This document shows positions 1-11,600 of a stretch of DNA of 64,000 nt, in pieces (the first letter of the stretch is position 1; every line of letters starts with the position of its first letter). Source of the stretch: Lepus europaeus. Its lineage: Eukaryota > Chordata > Mammalia > Lagomorpha > Leporidae. Position numbers and translations under genes: made by a program. The stretch lies in assembly GCF_033115175.1 (NCBI RefSeq), contig NC_084830.1:39811409-39875408 (forward strand), given 5' to 3'. A model generated the notes under the pieces. That model made no database searches. It was not told where the DNA came from and saw nothing but the letters and a program-made list of their open reading frames with translations.

Positions 1-85
1 ATAAGAGAAAAACAATAGGCAGGGCATACTTCCTAAATGGAGCTAAAATTAATAAAGAATAACAAGGAAACAATAAGCACATTAC
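1..85 (-). other. DCAF13: DCAF13 intron 5, partial
   Basis: This is AT-rich intronic sequence downstream of the GTAATG donor. Nothing else is seen in it. Confidence 0.8.
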
Positions 86-241
86 CTCAATTGGGTTAAA
101 TTTAACACTACTTATACTGTCAAATCCCCAGGTCATTGAACATATAGGATTGGTTCTTTGTTCATCCCAAATGTCTACTTGTTGTCCACATGTGGCAAAA
201 ACAGGATCTTTCCAGTGATGATCAATGCCGGTATACACTGT
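86..241 (-). CDS. DCAF13: DCAF13 coding exon 5
   Basis: The exon has 156 bases (52 codons) and encodes [20 protein letters not shown] and onward to SVKFNPIE. It contains the third WD signature, QVDIWDEQR. The acceptor is CTTTTAAAG|ACA and the donor GAG|GTAATG. It is the last exon inside the window. Confidence 0.93.
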
Positions 242-621
242 CTTTAAAAGCAAAGAGTTTGTTATAGATGGGTTTTTTATTAGTTCAAATCTGTAGGATA
301 CTATAAATACATTTATCTGCACTCATTTTTTAAGAAATTCCTGTTCACAACTTCTTTGAAACCAATTTTGTATTCATTATCACTAATTTGTTACCACATG
401 AGAGTTATTTCCACCTCATACTCATACCCCACCTTCATGTCCCTTTCAGCACATTTAGAGGCGGGCATTGTGGTACAGTGGGTTAAGCTGCCAAGTGTGA
501 TGTTGACATCCCATATGAGACCACCACTTTGAGTCCAGGATGCTCCATTTCTTTATTTTTTTTTTTAAAGATTTATTTATTTATTTGAAAGTCAGAGTTA
601 CACAGAGAGAGAAGGAGAGGC

Positions 622-672
<51 letters not shown>

Positions 673-2643
673 GGTCTTCCATCTGCTTATTTACTCCCCA
701 GTCGGCTGCAATGGCCTGAGCTGGGCTGATCTGAAGCCATGAGCCAGGAGCTTCTTCCAGGTCTCCCACGTGGGTGCAGGGGCACACTGCTTTCCTAGGC
801 CATAGCAGAGCTGGATTGGAAGAGGAGCAGCTGGGACATGAACCAGTGCCCATATGGGATACCAGCCCTGCAGGCAGAGGCTTTACCTGCTACACCACAG
901 CACCAGCCCCAACTGCTCCACTTCTGTTCCAGCTCCCTGTTAATGCACCTGGGAAAGCAGCAGAAGATAGCCCAAGTACTTGGGCCCCTGCATCCATGAG
1001 GGAGATATGGATGGAATTCCAGACTCCTGGCTTTGGCCTGGCCCAGTCCTGGCTACTGCGGCCATCTAGAGAATGAACCAGATGATAAAAGATTTCTTTC
1101 TCTCTAATTCTGCCTTCCAAATAAAATAATTGTTTAAAAAATAAATTTAGAATTTTTTTTTAAAAAGATGTATTTATTTGAAAGCAGAGTTACAGAGTAA
1201 GAGAAGGAGAAACATAGAAAGATCATCCATCTGCTGGTTCACTCCCCAAAGGGCCACAACAACCAAGCCTGGGCCAGGCTGAAGCCAGGAGTCAGGAAGA
1301 TCTTCTGGGTCTCTCACAGGTGCAGGGGTCCAAGGACTTAGGCCATCCTCCACTGTTTTCCCAGGTGCATTAGCAGGGAGCTGGATCGTAAGTGGAGCAC
1401 CTGGGACTTGAACCAGCACCCACATGGTATGCTGGCCCTGTAGGCAGTGGCTTAACTCACTGTGCCACAGTGCTGGCCCCTAGACATTCTTGAAATCAGA
1501 AGCTGAATCTAAATATATACTACCCATGCTACTGAAATGACAAAGTGGTGTTTTTGAAATGGATATGCTTAAATATTAAGTCTAATTTTATTGTATAAAT
1601 TTTACCATTCTCACTTAAATTTTTATTTTATTTCATTTTTATTTATTTGAAAAGTAAACAGACAAAGACACAGAAAAATCTTCTATCCACTGGTTCACGC
1701 CCCAAATGCCTGAAACAGCCAGGGCTTGGCCAGGCCAAAGCCAGGAGTCCAGAGTTCAATCCAAGACTCTCACACAAAAACTAGAGCCATCATTTGCTGC
1801 CTCCCAGGATGCACATTAGCAGCACTGTAGAACTGGGAGCGGAGCCAGGACTGGAATCCAGGCACTACAAATAAGGGATGCAAGGTACCCCGAGTGTCAT
1901 CTTAACTGCTATACTGAATACCACCCTGAGTTAAATCTCATGTAAGAATTTTGTCTGCTTAATAAAAAATATAGGGGCCAGTGCTGTGGCCCCTACATCT
2001 GCAGCACCAGCATCACATATGGTCACCTGTTCATTTCCTGGCTGCTCCTCTTCTGTTCTAGCTCTCTGCTAATGGCCTGGGAAAGCAGCAGAAGATGGCC
2101 CACGTGCTTGGGCCCCTTGTACTCACTAGGAGACCTAAAAGAAGCTGCTGCCTCCTGGCTTCTGATCAGCCCAGCCCCGGCCATTGTAGTCATTTGGGGA
2201 GTGAACCAGCAGATGGAAGACCTCTCTGTCTCTCCCTCTCTCTGTAATTCTGCCTCTCAAATCTTTAAAAAATAAAAAACTAAAAAAAGTAAGCATTATA
2301 AAACACAATTAGATCAAATGTTCTAACTGTACTTAAGCTATGACTAAATCACCATGCTATCTGATTTGCAGAACAATTTATAAGAAACATAAACAGGGCC
2401 GTCACTGTGGCGTAGAAGGAAAAGACACCACCTGCAGTGCTGCTATCCCATATGGGCACCAGTTCCTGTTCAGCTGCTCCACTTTCGATCCAGCTCTCTG
2501 CTATGGCCTGGGAAAGCAGTGGGAGATGGCCCAAGTCCTTGGGCACCTGCACCTGCATGGGAGACCTGGAGGAAGCTCCTGGCTCCTGATCGGCGCAGCT
2601 CTGGCTGTTGCGGCCATCTGGGGAGTGAATCAGCAAATGGAAG

Positions 2644-2687
<44 letters not shown>

Positions 2688-5600
2688 CTCTGTGCCCTCT
2701 GTAACTCTGCCTGTCAAATAAATAAATAAATCTTAAAAAATATATAAATTTATATAAGGCACATCAAATTACCACATATTTTAATTTCCTAAAAGATTAC
2801 TTCAAGTAAGAAATTATAATATTTGTGGGAGAGCGGCAAGATGGCGGAATAGACAGGGAGCACACTATTAGTCCGGGGGAGAGACAGTTTAATATAAGTG
2901 GAGATACTGCAGGGTCAAGGAAGAGTAGGGGATGAAACAGCAGAGGAAACTCTTCCGGAACTAGTGATTCACAGTGGACCTGCGTGGAGAGCGTGGGAGC
3001 CCAAGTTCGGGACACCAGCGGCAGACTCAACACACCAGCGCTGGAACGCGAGGTGAGCCGAACCTCAATAGCCCGAGATACCAGCGGGCAAGCGGAAAGA
3101 GGAGGCTAGAGGGAACGAGGCTTGAAACTCCGTGGGGAAAAATTCACCAGGCTAACTAAAAGAGAGAGAGGAAAAAAATAAAAAAAGTGACCGATACAGA
3201 CACAAGTTTCTCTCTCTCCGCTCACCTCTCAAAGGCGAGCAAGACAGAGCAGGCGCCATTTTGGACATACGTCATAAGCAGGGCGACCTCAGGTCTGCAC
3301 AGGCCCTGAGCCTAGCAGAAACACCTGACTCTGGGGGGAGGGGTGAAATAACAGGAGATTAGGATCTAACTTGGCAACCCAGTGGGAGACTGCAGGAGAA
3401 TTGGAGCCCACACTGAGGGCAGCAGAGATTCCCTGTGTGGTCCTTGGGAAAGAGCTTCCGATCTCTGGCTCCTGTGGGTATATCATTTGCCTGCTAACTA
3501 CCTCCAATTACGTTCAGCTGTGCGGAATTACTTCCCTTTTAAATCAAAAAAAGAAAGAGAGATTTACCACACCTAACCTGGGAGTGTCATCTTTGACACA
3601 CCCTCAACCCTGAGGAACCAAACACAGCTCTCAGTCCACACTCATCTCAAGCCTCTAAGGCTCCACTGAAAGCAGACAGTCCACTTAATATAGAGCCATA
3701 GTGTAACAAGAAAAAACACCACAGTGAAGAAACCAAATATCTCCAACATGCCAAACAACAAACGCAAAAACCAAGCTAACAAGAACAAGGAAGACACTAT
3801 GACGCCCCCAAATGAAAAAGACACTCGAATTCAAGATTATGAAGATGATGAGATTGAAGAAATGCAAGAAGCAGATCTCAAAAAATTGATAAGAACATTA
3901 AGAAGTTCTCAAAAACAAATTCTTGAACTACAGAAATCCTTAAAGGACAAGATAGAAAATCTCTCTCGTGAAAATGAAATACTAAGGAGGAATCAAAATG
4001 AAATGAAACAACTAGTGGAACAAGAAATGGTGATAATGACGAGAAATCATAATGAAATGAAGAATTCAACAGATCAAATGACAAACACATTAGAGAGCCT
4101 TAAAAACAGAATGGGCGAAGCAGAAGAGAGAATATCAGACTTAGAAGACAGAGAACAGGAAAGGAAACAGGCAAACCAAAGAAAAGAAGAAGAAATTAGA
4201 AATCTAAAAAATATTGTCGGGAATCTACAGGATACTATTAAAAAACGCAACATTCGGGTTCTAGGAGTTCCTGAAGGCATGGAGAGGGAGAAAGGATTAG
4301 AAGGCATTTTCAGTGAGATACTAGCAGAAAATTTCCCAGGTTTGGAGAAGGACAGAGGCATCTTAGTACAGGAAGCTTATAGAACCCTTAATAAACATGA
4401 CCAAAAGAGATCCTCACCACGACATGTTGTAATCAAACTCACCACAGTGAAACATAAAGAAAAGATCCTAAAATGTGCAAGAGAGAAACGTCAGATCACT
4501 CTCAGAGGATCTCCAATTAGACTCACAGCAGACTTCTCATCAGAAACCCTACAAGCTAGAAGGGAATGGCGAGACATAGCCCAGGTACTAAGAGAAAAAC
4601 TGCCAGCCCAGAATACTATATCCTGCAAAGCTCTCATTTGTGAATGAAGGTGAAATTAAGACTTTTCATAGCAAACAGAAACTGAAAGAATTTGTTGCCA
4701 CTCATCCTGCCCTGCAAAAGATGCTTAAAGATGTGTTACACACAGAAACACAGAAACATGGTCACCAATATGAAAGAAGGTAAAGGAAGGAAACCTCACA
4801 GCAAAAGATCACAAGAAGCTCAATTTCTCTTTGACATAGAATTAAACTCTGATGCTCTGTTAAAGCAATGTGTTAAAGTAATCTATTATGTTCTCTTGAT
4901 GTCTGTTAAATTCTAATTGTTCAAAAACAGCTGCATTTTTATTAAGAGCTATGGGTTATTTAAATATGTGCTTATTTTCAAAGATTTGAATAATCACCTT
5001 GTAACAATGATCAAATTTGGTCTATGTTATGTCATGATTTTAAGGAATCTTATTTCAACCAGATATTTTGATTTTGAGCCTTCTTGGCATTCTTGACAGG
5101 CATTCAAAAAATCAAAGTTTCAAACAATCTGGTCTCTAAAATTTCCAGTAAATCCTGGACTTTGGTTTTTCCAGTTTGGGCCCAACTGAAAAAATCGAAG
5201 GACCTATGTCTCTCATCTTATAGAGACACCAACTAATCAGTCTATTTGGATTATATTAGAAGGACTGTCAAGATGTGATATGGTACCAGACTTTAAGTTT
5301 CTATAATGGAAAATGCTATTAATACAAATGTTTGAGAATTAAAAAGTCTAATGATCTTGTGTTACTAGACATGATAGTTATCTTAATGAGAAAGCCCCAG
5401 AGGCCTAAAGGGTTAAATACTTGTAAAATCCTACAGGTGCTTTCAAAAATACTGTGAAGTAAGCAAGTGCCTCTTGTTGGTTGATGAGTTTATAATTTTA
5501 AACATGGCGACTTAAAGTCTTTTGTCATCCACAGTTATATATGATTGGCTGCTCATAAAACTAAAGCGTTGTTGGTTCTGTGTTTAGCTGTCCTCCTATA

Positions 5601-8600
5601 GGTTCCTATGGACTTTTTCCAGCCACTTCTGTTGTATTCAGTACTTTGGGATGGCTCTGTAAACAGATGAAGCCAATAATGTATTAACAGTACCAACTGA
5701 GAGAAAGTATGGTTAACTGAGGTTACTAAAAACAAAAAGCAATTCAAATCAATTGGCAATCTACAAAAAGAGTTAAAGATTTTAAAAGCTATTATTAAAA
5801 TTGTTATATTGGTCTATTATGCTATGTTATATGTGTGTACATATTGTATGTCCACATGGGGAAATTTTATTAAGAGTTTTATTTTAAATGGCTTATAGAT
5901 AAGATTGTCCATAAATTTAAGCTGCTAAAATCAATCAAAGATACATTTTAATTTGTGTGACCTGAATCTGTGTATCATATGTTTTAAACGTGTTGGTAGA
6001 AAGAAACTAAAAACATTTTAGATGGTTGTGCTTAAGTTTACTGGCTAAACAAACTACACCATGTTAGATATTTAAGAGGTGTTTTCAAATACATGATTCT
6101 TAAAATGTATAGAAGGCATTGGACCTTCTGGTAAATGTTTTCTTAAGTTGTTATCTAATGGTTGAAACGGTTTGCTAAGTATTCATGTAATATTGCTATC
6201 GTCAGCAAGCGATCTAGGACTTGCTCCCTCATTTCTCTATTCTAAGCCCAACTTCTTCTTTCATTTCTCTATTCTCTTCAAGGTAGGAAACTAATTCTAT
6301 TATGAAGGAATCTGTAGGATGCACAATTTAATCTTTAGACCTTATAAAAGAGATGGCTAACATTTTTCTGTAATAGCATAGCCAAAATAAGAACTTAAAT
6401 AATAATCTCATAGCTAGATTCACTTCGCCATCAGCGAAGTATACAGTAAGTAGAAAAAACCTCCCTTTCAGACCAAAGGGAAAGAAAGTTTTTAAGTGAG
6501 AATATAATTTTCCTCATGGGCATTGTCTACCTTAGAAAAACTACTACAGAACATGCCTGTGACTATAGACTTGTAGTTCAGGCCACCGAAGATTAGAGAT
6601 GGGACTTGGGCACTCCCTTGACTTGCATCCTCTGGTCTGCTTTAACACAAACCAGGAGGAAAAGAAAGCTCGGCATCAGAAGCAATGGGTGGCAGGCCTA
6701 TTAATGGCTGATCTGTACAGTGATCTGCCCTCAAGGAGACCCAACAGGCCAGTCCACTGCAGTGGCTTTCAATGTGGTAAGCCTGGGCTTCAGCAGAAGT
6801 CAGCTTGTGAAGAGCCCTGGCAGCTCTGCCAAGAGTTGGATCACTGGAAATGGACCTGCCCTGGAGTCGAAGGATGCCCAGGTCAGAGCCACAGATCTTA
6901 TTGGCTCTAAGCTGAAAAGCCCTTCACTCAGCCCAACTTCCAAAGTGACCACTGCAGCTGAGGGTATGGTCAAGTAGGGTCAGCAACATTCCAGGCAGAA
7001 CTGTCAATTTCTTGTTAGAGATGCCCCCTGCCTTTACCTGGCCAGCTCTCCTCCCAGGCCAGCCAAGTAATGAAAGTCAACAGAGTGCCTTCCCCTAGGA
7101 GGTTCACACTTCCCTTAGGATATACCCCATGTGAAGAGATAGATAAGTCTGGGCCTCTGAATTTACAAGGCCTAAAGCCCACCAGATTATTATCAAGCCC
7201 CTTCTGTCAGGTTCTATTTGCCTCTCAATCAGAAAAATTACTTGTAGCTTAGACAGCACCTTTCTTAGCTCTTCTAATAATGACTCTGTCCTTTGTTCTA
7301 GGCCCTGTCTAGTGCACTTGGGCCTCATTCCTTTGTAATCATAACCTCTACTCTACCACCAATGGCTCTACTCCCAACCTGTGTGTACTGATGGTCCTCT
7401 TCCCCACTTAATGCTGTATAATTGTTCAAACCTGGTAAATGCCACTCTTAGGATCATTGGTTACTATCCTCACTCTGTCTTTTATGACCTTGTCTAAATA
7501 TGATCAGAGTCGGCAAACTTGGAAGGCTTCCATAGCCTTGGCAACTCATGACGACAGCCTAGGATGGTTACTGGCGCCATAAACTAGAGTGTCAATTTGT
7601 TGGGTCAACAACAGGAGCCACTGTGCACTTGCTCCTCATGTGGGATCTCTGTCCTTAATGTGCTGTACATTTTGATTTAATGCTATAACTAGTACTCAAA
7701 CAGTATGTTTCACTTTGTGTTTCTATGTGGGTGCAAACTGTTGCAATCTTTATACTAAATTGATCTTCTGTATATAAAGAGAATTGAAAATGAATCTTGA
7801 TGCAAATGGAAGGGGAGAGGGAACGGGAGAGGGGAGGGTTGCGGGTGGGAGGGAAGTTATGGGAGGGGGAAGCCATTGTAATCCATAAGCTGTACACTGG
7901 AAATTTATATTCATTAAATAAAAGTTTAAAAAAAAAAAAGAAATTATAATATTTGTGTTAATATTTATGACAAAAGCTGAAGCATTATTTATCTCAAACT
8001 TCACTTTATAAATATTCTTCCGTGGCCCTGCTATAAAAAAAAATCGTTGAATCTTCAAGCTCAAAACAGAGCTCAAACTCTATTACAATGAATACCAAAG
8101 AACTGTTCAAATTCTTTACTTGCAAAACGCCCAAATTACATTAAATATTACGTAAAATAGGTCAATTGTTGTAGCCTAAAGCCTCTCATTTCTTTTATTT
8201 AATTTTTATTTATTTTACTTGAAAGGCGAAGTTATAGAGAAGGAGTAGTAGAGGCACAGAGAAAGCGAGAGAAATCTTCCATCTGTTAGTTCACTCCCCA
8301 AATGGCTGTGACAGCTATAGCTGGGCCACTCCAAAGTCAAGCTTCTTCTGGGTCTTCCACATTGTTTCAGGGGCCCAAGCACTTGGGCCATCTTCTACTG
8401 CTTTCCCAGGCACATTAGCAGGGAGCTGTATTACAAGTGGAGCAGCCAGGACTCAAACTGGTGCCCATATGGAATGCCAGCACTAGAGACGGCAGCTTAA
8501 GCTGCTACACCACAACACCAGCCCCTCTCACAATTCTTATTTGTGTCATTTTACTTTCCTTTTTGGAAACTAAAATTATAAAATATTATAGAGAAAATTT

Positions 8601-11600
8601 TAACATGCAAAGTATGGGTGAATTTATTTTTGTACCTTTCCTAATATCGTATGCAACGGCTCTTCTTCTTCTCCATAACTTGGCCCATCCATTTTCCATT
8701 GCTTCACAGTTTTGTCATCACCAACCTAGAAATATTTATTATGATGTTAATGAACAACAGTTATAAATCAAAACTTACCAACTCATATACAAATCATAAG
8801 CATCTTACTTAAAACAAACTATATTCATCCAATATATTTATTGATTGATATATAGCCCACCCCGTTATAGCAAAAATCTGCGGCAAATATCTAAATAATA
8901 TAAAATTAAAAATAAGACAGTTAAAGAGTGGCACAAAAGAAGAAAAAAATAGCAAAGTTAGGTTATAAATATGGCAAAAATGCATATTCCGATAAAGATG
9001 GCATTTTGAATTAAGGAGAAAATTGGATTATAGTAAAATGGTATTACAATATCAGGTTAGTCATTTTAAAAGTCTGAATGAATCTGATGCCTTCCATGAA
9101 AGTAAGATTCCAGATAGTTTTAAAGTAAAAAAAAAAAAAAAAAAAAAAACACGGAAATACTATAGAGAAAGCAATTTTATAATTCTAGAGTAGACAAAGC
9201 CCATCTCTGCATGAGACAGAATGCCACACACTGTTAAGTAACTGTTTTTCAAACTGGTAACTGCAGACTTCTGGAAAGAGTACCACCTGAGAACTTTCCA
9301 GGGATCCATGGGATGAAAACCATTTTCACAATATTAATAAAGGAATCACTTTTCTTTTCACTGTGCTGACAGTTGCATTGATAGGAAAAAAGAGATGTTG
9401 GGAAGAATTGTTGGCACCTTAGCCCAAAGCAAGCCCAAGCAACACTTAGACTCAGGTTTGGTCATTTAGACTCAAGTAACTGGCAAACACATTCAAGATA
9501 TTACATGAAATAAGCTGCAATACCAAATGGATAATATTACATCATCTGGGCTTAAGAAAATAAAATAATCATGAATGCGGTACTGTACAAAGTATATGAG
9601 GGGGTCTTTAGAAAGTTATGGAAAATGCATATAATAGAAAATCTATGTAAGGATTTCAAAATGTTTTTGCACCAAAATAAACATATATTTTTAATTCAGT
9701 TTTTCCATAAACTTTTTGAAGTACTCCCATATACATACATACTGCTAGTTTTCACTTAAAAGTTTATATTACCTACAATTTACATCTATTTTTCCATAAA
9801 AGTATTAACAAAAATACATATTTATCTATGGGAGGAGTATAAATTTAGCTCCTAAACGGTAAATTCAAAAAGACAAGTATTTCCTGCAAAACACTTCACA
9901 GTGTCCATGCGACTAGAGTAAGTGATTAAAAAGGAGGTTCTGACACTAAGATGAAACAGTAATTTTTTTGTGGAGGATGCAAATAAATAAAATCCTTAAC
10001 ATCTTTATAATAGTCAAAAAGTATTTAACAGGACTACATCTTATTAACAACTCAGAATCTAAGCCAGTGGCATCATACCAAAACTCAATTCTAGAAACCT
10101 GATTCTACAGGCAGCCAAAGGATACAATCTAAGTACCCAGGTCTCTGGCAATGCAGCTTGACCCAGTGGTCTTTTCAGTACTTAAAGAAAACAAGGTAAG
10201 CTGTGTCCTTAGGCATTCTCTCCTGCAACATGGATTCTCTGAGACAACGTTTGATAAATACTGTCTACAAGCTGAAGACTTCTTTGTAAATAAGTAAGAT
10301 GCTCAACACAGTCTATTGAGTATTAGCTTCAGCAGATCATGGATTCTGACAAAATTTTTAACATTTTGTAGAAACAAGCAGCCAAACAAGAGTACATGCC
10401 TGTTTAGAACAATTCCTCATTTCCAGGCTGGGTCAGGTGCAGAAGGACCTGTCCATATTACTAATATTACAGATTGGTACAGCTTAGAAATTTAGGCAAT
10501 AAAGAATTATCATTCATGAGATTATATAATAACCATTATTTAAAAACACACTAGGGCAAGAAAGAGAGTCAAGATGGCAAAATAGAATGTAGTCTCAGGG
10601 AAGAGTTAGGGAGAAACAGCAGAGCAAATCCCATGCAAATTAGAGGGACACTGTGGACCTATGTGGAGCATGTGGACGTGCACAACTCAGGACCCCAGCA
10701 GTCGAGAGCCTTAGCACCAGCTTTGGAATGAAGCAAGACCAGAATGCAGCAGCCAAGCCACTGACAATATAGCTATAGGAAGAGCCTGGAGGAAGTCTGG
10801 CTTGGGTCTTGTGGGGGACAGTGTACCTGCCAACCAAGAGGGAAATAAAGGGAGGCACATTTCTATCTCCCATTTTAGACATACATAACAGTTGTGCGCA
10901 GTAACCACCCAAGAGGAGATACACCTAAGTCTGGCTGGGAGAACTGATAGGGGGCTGTGAAAACACTGTGGCTCTGTGGGAGGGAGAGTGTGGCTGGAAC
11001 TTTGGGCAGTCACTCTGGGTGGCTCCTCATGCTCGGGGCTCCCTGATTCCCTGGAGAGGGTCATTGCTTCAGAATCTGTTTTCACACCAAGGACTGCACG
11101 GATCCTTTGCATTGTTCTTTTTGCAGCGAGGATGAAACTGCACCCAATGGACCTAGCATCCAGGCATTGGTCACCTTCGAGGAGAGGAGCTAAGCATGAG
11201 ACTACAACAGAGCTGAACAAACCTCCACTCTGATAAAAAAAAAAAAAAAATTAGATTTACCACAGCCAACTTGGTGTCACCTTGGATACTCTCCTCACCC
11301 TGAAGCACTAAGCAGAGCTCCCTGACAACACCCAGAACAGGCCTCTGGGTATTGACTGAAAGAGTAGACACTCCACTAAGCCATAGAGGCATAGTTCAAA
11401 GATAAAAGACATCAAAGAGGGGAAAAAAAAAAGTATCACTACAAATGCCTAATAATAAACGCAGCAATCAAGAAACAAGAATAAGACAACATAATATCCC
11501 CCAAAGAACACAACACTTCAGTACTGGAATGTGAAGATGAAGAGACTGACAAAATGCCAGAAACAGAAATCAGAAAATTGATCGTAGGATTACTTAGAAG

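Larger units (their letters stand above)
2828..7937 (+). mobile_element. Composite HAL1-like retrotransposon: L1 5' UTR + ORF1, no ORF2, L1 3' end
   Basis: The 5.1-kb element starts GGAGAGCGGCAAGATGGCGG and ends in ATTAAATAAAAGTTT plus poly(A). A perfect duplication (AAATTATAATATTTGTG, extending to 20 bases with AAG in front) lies at 2808-2827 and 7938-7957, so the whole unit inserted in one event. The order is: 5' UTR of about 0.9 kb, ORF1 (3724-4647 and a shifted tail to 4783), a middle section of about 2.7 kb with no long reading frame, and an L1-type 3' end from about 7560. No reverse transcriptase or endonuclease sequence was recognised. Mobilisation must therefore have used L1 proteins in trans. 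It is antisense to DCAF13 in intron 4. The family may already be catalogued as a lagomorph HAL1 or L1 subfamily. Confidence 0.8.
242..8635 (-). other. DCAF13: DCAF13 intron 4
   Basis: The intron holds six C-SINEs on its left side, the HAL1-like element and one C-SINE near exon 4. Unique AT-rich stretches remain at 242-456, 1482-1616, 2282-2394, 2746-2807, 7958-8188 and 8526-8635. Confidence 0.85.

Noticed and set aside
619-672. Regular GA repeats suggesting an array
   Set aside because: They are simple (GA)n tracts inside C-SINEs. There are no spacers or repeats of CRISPR type.
2797-3613. Short frames in the 5' UTR of the HAL1-like element
   Set aside because: They are overlapping and without family features; L1 5' UTRs have such frames by chance.
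5553-5759. Minus frame of 68 codons in the middle of the HAL1-like element
   Set aside because: It is short, isolated and antisense to the element, with no recognisable motif.
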